The notes: generated by a model from the letters alone, not told the origin. A DNA stretch of 64,000 bases from Halobacteriales archaeon QH_8_64_26 (GCA_003021725.1 PXRA01000045.1:1-64000), one strand, 5' to 3'; positions 35,934 through 45,796 are shown, counted from the stretch's first letter. Numbers and translations: made by a program.

Positions 35934-37208
35934 TCACGGGCGTTCGGCGGCCACGGTTTCGTAGAGCTCGGTCAGTCGGGGAATGACCCGTTCCCAAGTG
36001 TAGCGCTCGGCGGTCTCTGCGTTGTGCCGGCCCATTTGCCGTACGTCCTCGGGCGCAGCGACGAGCGCTTCGAGCGCGTCGGCGAGCGCCTCGGAGTCGT
36101 GTGGCGAGACGAGCCGTCCACCCTTCTCATCGATGAGATCCGGCACGCCCCCGACCGCCGTCGCAACGACCGCGTTCCCGCCGGCCATCCCTTCGAGCAC
36201 GCCGATCGGTAGCCCCTCGGCGTACGCCGGCAGGACGTAGATCGACGCTCCACAGAGCACCTCGCGTTTCTCCGCTTCCGGGACGAACCCCAGGTACGAG
36301 ACCTCGGGGTAGCGCTCCGCGAGGTCCTCGGCATAATGATCGAGCGGCCCGCTGCCCGCGATACTCACCCGGGAGTCCGCGCCGCTATCGAGCAGTCGGG
36401 CGATCGCGTCGGTGAACTCCCTGGTCCCCTTTCGGGGGACGTGGTTCGCGACGAAGACGATATGGGGTGGCTCGGCGTCGAAGCGTGGTTCGTACTCCTC
36501 GGTGTCGATGGCGTTCGGCAGCACGACCGTCTTTCCTGCCGGCAGGCGCGTCGAAAGCGCTTTTTTCCAGTACGGCGAGAGAACGATGATTCTCGCGCTC
36601 GCCGCGAAGACGACGCGCTGGAGCACTCGGAGGGGAGCGGAGGCTTCGGCGACGAAACGATCGAAGGTCGGCCCGTGGACGTGTAGTACGACCGGCCGAC
36701 CCCAGACGTAGCGCCCCAGCAGGACGTAGGCGGACTTCCGGAGGAAGCTGTACTGCTCGGCGGTGTGGACGTGAACCACGTCGGGCCGATCGTGGAAGGG
36801 AAAGCGAAGCGCATCGAGAAGCGCCCCGAGCGCGCCGCGGGCGAACCGAACGGGGCCCGACCCCGGCGGGGCGGCCGTGTCGTAGACCGCAACCGCGACC
36901 GATTCGGGGAGCCGTCCCCGGAGTTCCTCGATGTAGCGGGCGATCCCGCCCGTCGCCTGTACTGGTCCCACCAGCAGAACTCGCAACGCCCCTCGCTTCC
37001 TCGGTCGGCCGCCCCGACCGGGCTCCGTCCCGGTTCCCTTTGATCCCCGATCGCTTTCGGCGCTCTCGTCGCTCCCGCCGCTCTCGACCGCTTTACGTGG
37101 TTCGACGTCCTCGGTGCTCGCCGAGAGAAACCGGCGAGCGGCTCCCACAGCGATTCGAAGAAGCGATCGAGCGCTCGCAGCGCGACGGGCGATGGTGGGG
37201 ACCCACAT
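35934..37208 (-). CDS. Family 4 glycosyltransferase (GT-B)
   Basis: A 424-residue enzyme. After a basic, polar N-terminal part of about 75 residues comes LRVLLVGPVQATGGIARYIEEL; the donor-binding domain has FVANHVPRKGTREFTDAI and EGLPIGVLEGMAGGNAVVATAVGGVPDLI, the classic GT4 E-x7-E region. The first 70 residues are not conserved-looking, so the true start may be further in, but no better ATG was found. It probably extends a glycan on the cytoplasmic side of the membrane. Confidence 0.84.
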   Translation of the reverse strand: MWVPTIARRAASARSLLRIAVGAARRFLSASTEDVEPRKAVESGGSDESAESDRGSKGTGTEPGRGGRPRKRGALRVLLVGPVQATGGIARYIEELRGRLPESVAVAVYDTAAPPGSGPVRFARGALGALLDALRFPFHDRPDVVHVHTAEQYSFLRKSAYVLLGRYVWGRPVVLHVHGPTFDRFVAEASAPLRVLQRVVFAASARIIVLSPYWKKALSTRLPAGKTVVLPNAIDTEEYEPRFDAEPPHIVFVANHVPRKGTREFTDAIARLLDSGADSRVSIAGSGPLDHYAEDLAERYPEVSYLGFVPEAEKREVLCGASIYVLPAYAEGLPIGVLEGMAGGNAVVATAVGGVPDLIDEKGGRLVSPHDSEALADALEALVAAPEDVRQMGRHNAETAERYTWERVIPRLTELYETVAAERP

Positions 37209-37356
37209 CGTCTCGCGTTCGCGGTCGGGTCCTCATAACCTCACCGCCACCCGACGGCAGGTCCGAGCGGCGCGCAGGTTAGTAAGGAACTTATAACAGG
37301 GCTCGCCGAGTACGGGAGGACGACGAGCTGACCTCCAAGTCAAGCCCCGTTCCCCT

Positions 37357-39360
37357 ATGAGCCACGCCGGTACAGCGAATCGAGCGGACAAGCGGTACAA
37401 GGCAGTGCTTACCATCGGCTACCTCGCGGTCGCCGTGGCGGTACTCGGCGCGTACCTCTCGCCGGCGACCGACTACGAGATCAACATCTACGCGGCGACG
37501 CCGGCGGTGTTCTGGCTCGGGCTGGGCGTCGCGATGACGATCTCGCTGTTCGTCTCCTTCTATGCGCCGCGGGGCTACCTGAGCACCGCGAGCCTCGTGC
37601 TGGGCGGGAGCGGCATGCTCGCCGCGGCCTCGATCCCCTTGATGCGGGGGTACTACTTCATCGGGACGGGCGATTCGTTGACCCACCTGGGGTGGGTACG
37701 GGACATCATGGAGGGATCGTTAGGGGCCTTCGGTCTGTTCTATCCGGGCCTCCATACCGTCTCGATTTTCTTCCATCGTGTCGTCGGCTTCTCGACCAAC
37801 CGATCGGTCATGTTCTTTGTGGTTTGTATGATCCTCGTGTTATTCGTATTCACTCCCCTTTGCGTTCGGGCGATCACCGGCCAGGACGGCGCGATGCTCA
37901 TCGGCGTGTTCGCCGCCTTCCTCGTCCTGCCGCTCAACCAGATCGCAACGCATTACTCCCCACACCCGATCACCGACGTGATCTTCTTCTCGCCGCTCCT
38001 GCTTTACTTGCTCGTCCAGTTCCTGCTCGCGATCCCCGACTCGGGCTCGCGGCCGGGCGGGCTCAGCTCGATCCCGACGGTATCAGTACTCCTCGCGCTC
38101 GCCTCGATAGCCACGATCGTCTATCACCCCCAGCAGGCCGCGAACGTGATCATCCTCTTCGTCACCATCTCGATCGTCCAGTTCGCCTCCCGCCGCTATG
38201 GCCTCGGCGGCCGGATCCGGGCCCACCGGACGCTCTATAGTCAGACGACCTTCATCTCGGTCGCTTTCATGCTCTGGGCGGGCACTCGCGAGACCTTCGT
38301 CCGGACCTTCGGGACGATCCTCGGCGAGGTCGCCGGGATCTTCCTCCAGAGCAGCGACGACGCCGCACAGATCGTCCAGCAACGCGGGGGCTCGCTGGCG
38401 GCCATCGGCGCCAGCGTCACCGAGATATTCCTCAAGCTCTTTTTCGTCTCGGCGCTGTTTGCCGCCCTCGTCGCGTTGCTCATGCTGATCAGCCTGCTCG
38501 GGGACAACGAGCAGTTCGACGCCGATACCACCGGGTTGCTCCGCTATTTCTCGGTCGGGCTGATCGTCCTGGTTCCCTACTCGTTTGCCTTCTTCATCGG
38601 CGTTGCGTCGAACCTCTTTTTCAGGAATCTCGCCTTCATTATGGTGATCACGACGATCTTGGGCGCGATCGCGATCCACCGGTACGTCGCTGCCCTCTCG
38701 GAGATGCTCGCGCCCGAACGGATCCGGCTCGCGACGGTCCTGGTACTCGGATTCATGCTCGTACTCTCGGCCGCGGTGCTCTACCCATCGCCGTATATCT
38801 TCCAGGCGAGTGGCCACGTGAGCGACAACCGGGTCAGTGGCTACCGGACGGCCTTCGAACACCAGAACCGGAGCGTCGAGATCTTCGGCGTCCGGGAGGG
38901 ACCGTGGCGCTTCAGGGACGCGATCGTCGGCGTCGAGGGCATCGAGTCGAGTCGTAACGACCAACAAGGGTTCTACGGCGACAACATCACGCGTATACGT
39001 AACGTCCGGTTGGGCGAGGAGTCCGGGGACGATCGGTACTTCCTCTATACGGGCGCGGACGTCATCCGGGAAATCGAGGTGTACAACGAGTTGCGCTTCA
39101 GCGAACGCCAGTTCGACTCCCTGTCGCGCCAGCCGGGCGTCCATCGGGTCCAGGCCAGCGATACGGTCTATCTCCACTACGTCGATAGCCTCCCCAACAA
39201 CTCCACGAGCCCGACTCGACGCACGGCCCCGCCGGCTGACGTCGGGACGAGCGCGGACGCCGCCGAACCGGAACCGTCGATCGGGACGGCCACGCCGACC
39301 GACCCGCCCGGCGTCGCGAGCGCCGCCGCTGAGGCCCTGCGGTTACCCGGTGTCCGGTGA
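37357..39360 (+). CDS. Large polytopic membrane protein of the glycan region
   Basis: A 667-residue protein with about 12 membrane helices over residues 15-475, then a soluble, extracytoplasmic domain and a Pro/Thr-rich tail. The early loop has YFIGTGDSLTHLGWVRDIMEG (about 90-110), with an acidic/His arrangement resembling the first loop of GT-C glycosyltransferases. A C-terminal GYRTAFEHQNRSVEIFG patch looks extracellular. Family not recognised with certainty. A TATA-like CTTATAAC at 37290 would give a leader of about 35 bases. Confidence 0.65.
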   Translation: MSHAGTANRADKRYKAVLTIGYLAVAVAVLGAYLSPATDYEINIYAATPAVFWLGLGVAMTISLFVSFYAPRGYLSTASLVLGGSGMLAAASIPLMRGYYFIGTGDSLTHLGWVRDIMEGSLGAFGLFYPGLHTVSIFFHRVVGFSTNRSVMFFVVCMILVLFVFTPLCVRAITGQDGAMLIGVFAAFLVLPLNQIATHYSPHPITDVIFFSPLLLYLLVQFLLAIPDSGSRPGGLSSIPTVSVLLALASIATIVYHPQQAANVIILFVTISIVQFASRRYGLGGRIRAHRTLYSQTTFISVAFMLWAGTRETFVRTFGTILGEVAGIFLQSSDDAAQIVQQRGGSLAAIGASVTEIFLKLFFVSALFAALVALLMLISLLGDNEQFDADTTGLLRYFSVGLIVLVPYSFAFFIGVASNLFFRNLAFIMVITTILGAIAIHRYVAALSEMLAPERIRLATVLVLGFMLVLSAAVLYPSPYIFQASGHVSDNRVSGYRTAFEHQNRSVEIFGVREGPWRFRDAIVGVEGIESSRNDQQGFYGDNITRIRNVRLGEESGDDRYFLYTGADVIREIEVYNELRFSERQFDSLSRQPGVHRVQASDTVYLHYVDSLPNNSTSPTRRTAPPADVGTSADAAEPEPSIGTATPTDPPGVASAAAEALRLPGVR

Positions 39361-39618
39361 ACCGGTATCGGAGCCGGGCGAACCGACTACCGGGAACGTG
39401 GCCGACGGTTATCCCGGTCTCGACCGTAGCGATCGTTCTCCTCGATTCCTTGTCCCTTTCCCACGAACGGGTTCATAGCGCTCGGTTCTGATCGACGGCA
39501 CCGTTGAAATATCGGAACGTATGAGTACAACCAGTCACAGCGTACCGACAGGCGATCATCGCCCCGGCCGGCACACTCTCACGGAGCGGCTGGGGTGGCT
39601 CTCCGACAGGTACTCATC

Positions 39619-41304
39619 ATGGACGATACGACGACCTCCGATACCGATCGAACGGATGGAGCCGAGGGAACCGACGGAACCGACGCGACGAACCGAGCGT
39701 TCGTGCTGGGACTCGACGGCATCCCCTGGAACCTGATCAAGCGATGGGCGAGCGCAGGCGAGCTGCCACACTTCGCCGAACTCCTCGAAAACGGGGCGGC
39801 CGGGACCTTAGAGAGCACGCGCCCGGCGAACACGGCCCTTGCCTGGCCCTCGATCGCGACGGGGGTCTGGCCGGACAAACACGGGGTTTACTCCTTCCGG
39901 GGGTTGCTTCCGGAGTACCGCCACCGCCTCAACACGGGCAATGACGTCTCCCGACCCGCGCTCTGGGAGATGGCCTCGCCCGCGGTCGCGGGCAACGTCC
40001 CGATGACCTACCCCGCAAGCGAGATCGACGGGACGATGGTCACCGGGATGCTCTCGCCCGCGATCGACGAGCGGGCGACCCATCCCCCCGAGTTTCACCG
40101 GGAACTAAAAAACCGAATCCCGGAGTACCGGACCGGTCTGGACTGGAACAAGTATCGGGATCGTCCCGGGGAGTTCCCCCCGGCGCTCGCCTCGCTACTG
40201 AGTGCGCGCAAGCGACTGATGCGCCTGCTGATGGAACGGGACTGGCGACTCTTTTTCTTCGTCTACACCGAGCCCGATCGCCTCCAGCACCTGCTGTGGG
40301 ACGAGGAGGTCTTACTCGATCACTACAAGGACCTCGATGCGATCCTCGGGGAGGTCCTCGCCCAAGCCGACGAGGGGACGACGGTCTATGTGGTCTCCGA
40401 TCACGGCTTCGCCCCGATCGAGAAATACGTCTACGTGAACACGATTCTGCGCGAGGAGGGATTCCTCTTCGAGAAGGACGAGACCGGGACCCGGAGTACC
40501 CTCTCGCGGGTCGGCCTGAGTAAATCCCGGGTCATGAACCTGCTCTCGCGGGTCGGTATCGACGACGACGATCTCGTCTCCGTGCTCCCGCGCTCGCTCG
40601 TCGAGCGGGTTGCCGATCGAATTCCGGGGGGCCACGAACTCCATGACGTCGATTACACCCGCACCGAGGCGTTCGTTCACGGCTCGGGGAACCTCTACAT
40701 CAACGACGCCGAGCGCTTCGCTACCGGTCCGGTCGATCCCGCCGACCGTGAAGCGAAAAAGCGCGCGGTCGCCGAAGCCCTTATCAGGGTCACCGACCCC
40801 GCAACCGGCGAGAAAGCGTTGATCGTCCACGACGGTGCTGACCTGTTCCCAACCGACGACCGCTCGCCCGATCTCGTCCTCGAAGCCGCCGAGGGCTACA
40901 AACCCTCGCTCGGGCTCTACGACACGCGCTTCTCCGCAGAGGGGGTCCACGACGCCGATCACCACCCCGAAGGGATCTTCTTCGCCTACGGACCGGACGT
41001 CGCGTCCGGCTCCCGCCCTGCGGATGCCGCCGTCGTCGACGTCGCCCCGACCGTGCTTCACGGGCTCGGAGAGGCGATCCCACACGATACCGACGGGCGC
41101 GTGCTGAGCGAGGTCTTCGCCGACGGATCGCCGACCGCCGAGCGACCGATAGCAACCCGCGAGTACGCCGCCGAGGCGAGGACCGGCGATCCCGCCGACG
41201 GTTCGGGCTCCGGTCCCGGCCGCGGCGAGGCCGACGAAGCGGTGGCCGAGGAGGACTTCGAGGACGTCGAAAACCGGCTTCGCGGGCTTGGCTACCTCGA
41301 GTAG
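39619..41304 (+). CDS. Alkaline-phosphatase-superfamily phosphodiesterase/transferase, copy C
   Basis: A 561-residue third member of the family. Motifs: FVLGLDGIPWNLIKRW, PANTALAWPSIATGVWPDKHG (nucleophilic Thr), VYTEPDRLQHLLW, VYVVSDHGFAPIEKY and DADHHPEGIFFAYG. It is more distant from copies A and B, lacking their NLAGREP block. The start at MDDTTTSDT removes eight unlikely residues from the longer frame. Glu/Asp-rich tail ends VENRLRGLGYLE, echoed by VESRLSDLGYIE and IEDRLSDLGYL at the ends of copies A and B. Confidence 0.82.
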   Translation: MDDTTTSDTDRTDGAEGTDGTDATNRAFVLGLDGIPWNLIKRWASAGELPHFAELLENGAAGTLESTRPANTALAWPSIATGVWPDKHGVYSFRGLLPEYRHRLNTGNDVSRPALWEMASPAVAGNVPMTYPASEIDGTMVTGMLSPAIDERATHPPEFHRELKNRIPEYRTGLDWNKYRDRPGEFPPALASLLSARKRLMRLLMERDWRLFFFVYTEPDRLQHLLWDEEVLLDHYKDLDAILGEVLAQADEGTTVYVVSDHGFAPIEKYVYVNTILREEGFLFEKDETGTRSTLSRVGLSKSRVMNLLSRVGIDDDDLVSVLPRSLVERVADRIPGGHELHDVDYTRTEAFVHGSGNLYINDAERFATGPVDPADREAKKRAVAEALIRVTDPATGEKALIVHDGADLFPTDDRSPDLVLEAAEGYKPSLGLYDTRFSAEGVHDADHHPEGIFFAYGPDVASGSRPADAAVVDVAPTVLHGLGEAIPHDTDGRVLSEVFADGSPTAERPIATREYAAEARTGDPADGSGSGPGRGEADEAVAEEDFEDVENRLRGLGYLE

Positions 41305-41361
41305 ACCAGGGACAGCGAACCGACGGTCGGCGGCGAGCGACCGGCCCGCGGATAGTCGCTT

Positions 41362-41601
41362 CTACCGGACGCTGTCTTCGAGTTCGACCGCTTCGAGAGT
41401 GACCACCGCGATATGTACCTTATCGTCCCGATCGAGGAAGTCGTCCAGTCGCTGGGAGACGATGTGGGAGGTCTCCCCCGCTTGGTAGGTCGTATCGCCG
41501 ATCGTGACTGCCTCCCCCGCTCGGGGAACGATCGAGGAGACGACCGCTTCGAGGATCTCCTCGGTCTCGCTATCGACGTAACGGACGATATCTACTGCCA
41601 T
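41362..41601 (-). CDS. Small conserved-looking protein, unknown
   Basis: A 79-residue acidic protein (MAVDIVRYVDSETEEILEAV...). It has no membrane helix and looks like a small alpha/beta domain. The open frame extends upstream, but the extension is Arg/Ser-rich and non-protein-like. An AT-rich CATATAAACA lies just upstream on the minus strand, close to the ATG. Function not recognised. It is divergent from the amidase gene. Confidence 0.55.
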   Translation of the reverse strand: MAVDIVRYVDSETEEILEAVVSSIVPRAGEAVTIGDTTYQAGETSHIVSQRLDDFLDRDDKVHIAVVTLEAVELEDSVR

Positions 41602-41839
41602 GTGTTTATATGCTCGTGCTAGTTCCTTAGCTTTCACGAGTGCGTCTCCTCGGTCGGCCGTCCCGGAGTCCCACGGCCGTTCACCGTCGCTCGTCGATCG
41701 TGGACGCTGCGGGAGATATCGCCCGCTACCGCCGCTTCGATCGCCGGCCGGGCGCTTCCGTCCGTGATCGCTCTCCGGGCCGACCGCCTCCCGCACCCGA
41801 AACGATAAGACGCTCCCTCGTGGCTGTGATTATATACCA

Positions 41840-43369
41840 ATGCCAATCAGACGCCCATCGCAGGGAGAACTGCGGGAGATCGCCGCCGACGCTCACATCC
41901 CGCTCAACGACCGAGAGGTAGAGGACTACGCCGAACTCGTCGCGGGTACCCTGGACGTCCTCGAAGGCGTCCAGGAGATCCCCGACCCGACCTTCGCGCC
42001 CTACGAGACCGCCTATCCCGATCGGTCGGGCGCGTACCGTCCTCCTCCCGAGGAAAACCCTCACAACGCCTGGATCACTCGCGTCGAGGTCGAGGGAGCC
42101 GAGGAGGGCCCGCTTGCCGGCAAGACCGTCGGTCTGAAGGACAACGTCTGTTTCGCGGGCGTCGAGACCACGTGTGGCTCACAGGTACTGGAAGGATACG
42201 TGCCGGATGTCGACGCGACGATCGTCGAGCGACTACTGGATGCCGGCGGGACGATCACCGGTAAACTCAATATGGAGAGCTTCGCGTTCTCGGGGTCGAG
42301 CGATACCTCCGACTTCGGGACGGTCTCGAACCCTCGTGCCCCGGGCCACATCGCCGGTGGGTCCTCGAGCGGCAGCGGGGCCGCGCCCGCCGCCGGCGAG
42401 GTCGATATCGCCATCGGCGGCGATCAGGGCGGGTCGATCCGCATCCCGGCGTCCTGCTGTGGGATCGTCGGCCTCAAGCCGACGACCGGCCTCGTCCCCT
42501 ACACGGGGATCTTCCCGATCGACTTCTCGCTCGATCACACCGGGCCGATGGCAGAGAGTGTCACTGACGTCGCGACGGCACTCGAAGCTCTCGCCGGTCC
42601 GGATGGCCTCGACCCACGTCAGCCGGCCGACCTCGAACCCGAGTCCTACACCGACGCGCTTGACGCCGATATCTCGGGCACGACGATCGCGGTCTTGGAG
42701 GAGGGCTTCGAGCGCGAGGAGAGCGACGCAGCGGTCAACGAAACGGTCCACACTGCGATCGAGGAGTTCGAGGCGATGGGTGCGGAGACGATCGATGTCT
42801 CCGTCCCCCGCCACCTCGATTCCCTTGCCCTGTGGATCACTATCGCCGGCCAGGGCGGCGTCCAGGTGCTCCAGCAGGGCGGGGTCGGCTCGCTACACGA
42901 CGGCTGGTACAACACCGGTCTGGCAGAGACCTTCGGGAAGTTCGCTCAAGCGGACGGCCGGGATTTCCCGCCGTCGGTCAAGACGACCTGGCTCGCGATC
43001 GAGTATCTCAATCGCCGGGGCAAGGGCAGCAGCCTCTACGCGAAAGCACAGAACATTACGCTCGCGATGCGCGAGGCCTACGACGAGATATTGGCGGAAG
43101 CGGACGTCATCGCTCTGCCGACGGTTCCTCACCAGCCACTCGCGATCGACCCCGATCTCTCCCGCGTCGAACGCATCGCTCGATCCTTGCCGATCGCGAA
43201 GAACACCGCCCCCTTCGACCTCACCCACCACCCGGCGATCTCCACTCCCTGCGGGACGACCGGGGAGTTACCCGTCGGGCTGATGCTCGTCGGCGAACGC
43301 TTCGACGAGAAGAGTGTTCTCGGGGCTGCCTATGCCTTCGAGCAGGGCACCGACTCGCAGGCCCGATAG
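41840..43369 (+). CDS. Amidase-signature-family amidase
   Basis: A 509-residue enzyme. The catalytic triad is visible: Lys100 (VGLKDNV), Ser175 in GGSSSGSG and Ser199 in GGDQGGSIRIPASCCG. The family hydrolyses or transfers amides. GatA of the glutamyl-tRNA amidotransferase belongs to it, but there is no GatB/GatC neighbour, and the sequence CCGIVGLKPT with an N-terminal helical extension is more like stand-alone amidases. The substrate is unknown. A TATA-like TTATATACC lies immediately before the ATG. Confidence 0.88.
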   Translation: MPIRRPSQGELREIAADAHIPLNDREVEDYAELVAGTLDVLEGVQEIPDPTFAPYETAYPDRSGAYRPPPEENPHNAWITRVEVEGAEEGPLAGKTVGLKDNVCFAGVETTCGSQVLEGYVPDVDATIVERLLDAGGTITGKLNMESFAFSGSSDTSDFGTVSNPRAPGHIAGGSSSGSGAAPAAGEVDIAIGGDQGGSIRIPASCCGIVGLKPTTGLVPYTGIFPIDFSLDHTGPMAESVTDVATALEALAGPDGLDPRQPADLEPESYTDALDADISGTTIAVLEEGFEREESDAAVNETVHTAIEEFEAMGAETIDVSVPRHLDSLALWITIAGQGGVQVLQQGGVGSLHDGWYNTGLAETFGKFAQADGRDFPPSVKTTWLAIEYLNRRGKGSSLYAKAQNITLAMREAYDEILAEADVIALPTVPHQPLAIDPDLSRVERIARSLPIAKNTAPFDLTHHPAISTPCGTTGELPVGLMLVGERFDEKSVLGAAYAFEQGTDSQAR

Positions 43370-43479
43370 CTCCTCCGCCCCGCTCCCTACCGAAATCGGA
43401 AGACCGTCCGCTCAATAATCGGCGGCGTGTTTGCACTTTCTCGCGTTCGATCGATCGCTATCGGCACGACCGCTACACG

Positions 43480-43578
43480 ATGGCACGGACCGCGCTTGGA
43501 ATCCCGATCCGGACCCGGGTAATCCTCGGTGCGCTGGTCCTATGGGCGCTGTTCGTCCTCCGTGGAGCGATCGGCTAA
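43480..43578 (+). CDS. Possible 32-residue membrane peptide
   Basis: The short frame MARTALGIPIRTRVILGALV... has a basic N-terminus and one hydrophobic helix (about residues 14-28). It occurs amid several small membrane-protein genes. The size and lack of a recognised family make it uncertain; codon use is ordinary for this genome. Confidence 0.35.
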   Translation: MARTALGIPIRTRVILGALVLWALFVLRGAIG

Positions 43579-43687
43579 CGGAACGGTCGAGGCGATCGAG
43601 ACCCCAACACAGGATACCGGCGCGGACGGCTAACCGACCGACGCTCGGCCGCAAAGTACACTATCGGCAGGGACGAAAACCCGTTCG

Positions 43688-43981
43688 ATGGTCGACCCAG
43701 TGAACTTGAACGTCCCTGGCCTCGGCTACTTCCTCTTCGCAGTGCTGTTTTTCGCCGTCGTTGGGCTGTTCACGCTCGTTTTCGCCTGGGCGGAACTGGC
43801 GCTCCGACGGAAACAGCAGGCAGCCCGAAGCAGCGCGTTGCTGGTGAGCCGGCGTATCGAGGGCGGCTTGGAGTGGGTCGCCGTCCGAGGCCAGAACGCG
43901 GTGGACCGGGCGAGGGAGGAGCGAACGCACCGGCAGTCACGAGACCACCCCAGCGATCTCATCGAGGAAGCCGAAGAGTAA
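43688..43981 (+). CDS. Small single-helix membrane protein
   Basis: A 97-residue protein with one long hydrophobic helix (about 12-37, GLGYFLFAVLFFAVVGLFTL) and a polar, basic then acidic C-terminal part that is probably cytoplasmic and helical. No family recognised. The ATG is a clean start in a stretch of small genes. Confidence 0.55.
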   Translation: MVDPVNLNVPGLGYFLFAVLFFAVVGLFTLVFAWAELALRRKQQAARSSALLVSRRIEGGLEWVAVRGQNAVDRAREERTHRQSRDHPSDLIEEAEE

Positions 43982-44017
43982 GCCCTCCCTCTGCAGCGGC
44001 CTCTGATTGTTCGATAC

Positions 44018-44815
44018 CTATCGTTCCAGGCCCAGATCGTGTTCCATCGAGTTGCCGGGTCGCGGGACGCCCTTGACGGTCAGTGTCTCGCCGGTCATGA
44101 ACGACGCGGCGGGGCTACAGAGGAACTGCACTACGTCGGCGACGTCCTCGCCGTAGCCGATGCGGCGATCCACCTGCTCGCGCGGGGGCATCGCTTCGCT
44201 TTCGATGCCGAGCGTCTCGGCGACGCCGGGGGTCTGGATCAGCCCAGGTGCGACGCAGTTCACTCGGATACCCTCGCCCGCCCACTCGACCGCGAGGGTC
44301 TCGGTGAGCCGGATGATTGCGGCTTTCGCCGCGCCGTAGTGGCTCTCGCCGGGCGCGGCGTGCTGGCCGTTCACGCTCGAGAGGTTGACGATCCGTCCGC
44401 CACCGCTTTGCCGCATCGTCTCGCCGACGACCTGCGTGCAGTGAACGGTCCCGGTCACGTTCAGATCCATGACTGCGTTCCAGCCGTTCGGGGAGATGTC
44501 CTCGAAGGGCGCGACGAACTCCCCGCCGGCATTATTGACGAGACAGTCGATATCGCCGAACTCCTCGATCGTCCTCTCGATGAACCGTTCTACGCTCTCC
44601 CGGTCGCGGACGTTACACTCGACGGCGAGGGCGCTTCCCTCGCACTCCTCCTCGATCGCGTCGGCGACCGGGTCGATCCGTTCCTGGGCGCGCGAGCAGA
44701 TCGCGACGTCCGCGCCGCCGGCCGCGAGCGTCTCGGCGATCGAACGGCCGATCCCCTGGCTCGCCCCGGTGATCACGGCGGTCTCGCCTGTAATGGAGTA
44801 CTCGGGTGTATGCAC
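44018..44815 (-). CDS. SDR-family oxidoreductase
   Basis: A 265-residue short-chain dehydrogenase. TGASQGIG near 17-24, NNAG near 94, NLSSVNG with the catalytic Ser, and SHYGAAKAA with Tyr and Lys. The ending has the glucose-dehydrogenase-like VAPGLIQTPGVAETLG and MTGETLTVKGV. Substrate unknown. It is preceded on the same strand, 81 bases upstream, by a cupin gene, so the two may be co-transcribed. Confidence 0.85.
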   Translation of the reverse strand: MHTPEYSITGETAVITGASQGIGRSIAETLAAGGADVAICSRAQERIDPVADAIEEECEGSALAVECNVRDRESVERFIERTIEEFGDIDCLVNNAGGEFVAPFEDISPNGWNAVMDLNVTGTVHCTQVVGETMRQSGGGRIVNLSSVNGQHAAPGESHYGAAKAAIIRLTETLAVEWAGEGIRVNCVAPGLIQTPGVAETLGIESEAMPPREQVDRRIGYGEDVADVVQFLCSPAASFMTGETLTVKGVPRPGNSMEHDLGLER

Positions 44816-44896
44816 ATCGGCGATCGACGATCAGATCGATCTTCACTTTACCGATGGCGGCCGACAACGGGAGAACTTCGCGGCCGGCGGGCGTCG

Positions 44897-45214
44897 TCAG
44901 GGCGCGCCGGTGATCACGAACTGACTTCGGGTATCGCCGTTCGTGAGCTGGCGCGTCGCTCCCGGCGAGACGCGAACCGCGTCGCCCGCGTTCATGGAGA
45001 CGTCCTCGCCGTCGACCGTGATCGTCGCCTCGCCCTCGACGAGGAAGTACACCTCCTCGTGATCGTTCCCCTCGTGTTCGTGCTCGGGCCCCTCCCAGCC
45101 CGGCTCGGCGTCGACGACGGTTACCCCGTGGTCCTCACAGTCGAGTGGCTCCCGGAGGAAGTGCATTCCGTAGGTCGTCTCGGTCTCCTCGTAGTTCACT
45201 TTGGTACGTGACAT
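44897..45214 (-). CDS. Cupin-domain protein
   Basis: A 105-residue single cupin. Motif 1 is visible as PEHEHEGNDHEEVYFLVEGEATITVDGE, with two His and a Glu for metal binding, and motif 2 as MNAGDAVRVSPGATRQL. The ATG at 45214 (MSRTKVNYEETE) is preferred to a longer frame with a Ser/Arg-rich extension. Metal-binding cupins range from isomerases to storage proteins; no activity can be assigned. Co-oriented with the SDR gene. Confidence 0.78.
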   Translation of the reverse strand: MSRTKVNYEETETTYGMHFLREPLDCEDHGVTVVDAEPGWEGPEHEHEGNDHEEVYFLVEGEATITVDGEDVSMNAGDAVRVSPGATRQLTNGDTRSQFVITGAP

Positions 45215-45452
45215 CGGCTCCGGGAACGACGGGCGGGGACAAGTACCTGTTGGGCCCGTTCGATCGGTCGTTTTGCCATCCGGTGACCGGTCGGCGACGT
45301 CGCTCTCGTTCGACTCCGATCGCCGGCGTCGCGAACCCCTCACCGGTAGCCAGGCGGCGTGTCGGGGATCAGGGAGCGGTCGTTTCCGCCGACGACGTTA
45401 CCGCCAGGACTACGATTCTTCGGACGCGAACGCCGCTGTCCCCTCACACCGA

Positions 45453-45668
45453 ATGACCCGAAACGCTATTGTCCGCGAGCAGGTCCGGGCGGGCGTCGTC
45501 GAGTGTCCGCTCTGTAAGCGCCAGATCGCGGCCCCGACCGACCATCTGCTGGTCTACGGTGCCGTCGAGTCCCTCACCGCCGAGAACGCGGACGCGCTCG
45601 AATGTCCCGCCTGTACCGGCGTGACGTTCATCGTCGACCCGCCGGACCCCACGGACGCGCCCGACTGA
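45453..45668 (+). CDS. Small zinc-ribbon protein
   Basis: A 71-residue protein with two Cys pairs, CPLCKRQ near 18 and CPACTG near 53, forming a zinc ribbon. An acidic tail follows. No partner protein is evident. The ATG at 45453 is chosen; the longer frame adds 84 implausible residues. Such small zinc ribbons are plentiful in haloarchaea and often of unknown role. Confidence 0.65.
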   Translation: MTRNAIVREQVRAGVVECPLCKRQIAAPTDHLLVYGAVESLTAENADALECPACTGVTFIVDPPDPTDAPD

Positions 45669-45708
45669 TCGACGGTTCGGCTGTTCAGTGTCGATAGCTC
45701 GCGGGGGG

Positions 45709-45764
45709 TCCCCGAGCAGGGAATACCAACAGCTAATCCCCGAGCAGGGAATACCAACAGCTAA
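45709..45764. repeat. Perfect 28-base tandem direct repeat, two copies
   Basis: Copies span 45709-45736 and 45737-45764 and are identical; each begins TCCCCGAGCAGGG and ends CAACAGCTAA. They sit 33-88 bases before the ATG of the EamA transporter at 45797. They could be duplicated regulator sites or a replication slippage product. Confidence 0.9.
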
Positions 45765-45796
45765 CCGTTTCTCGTACGGAGGATGGGTCGAACCAT

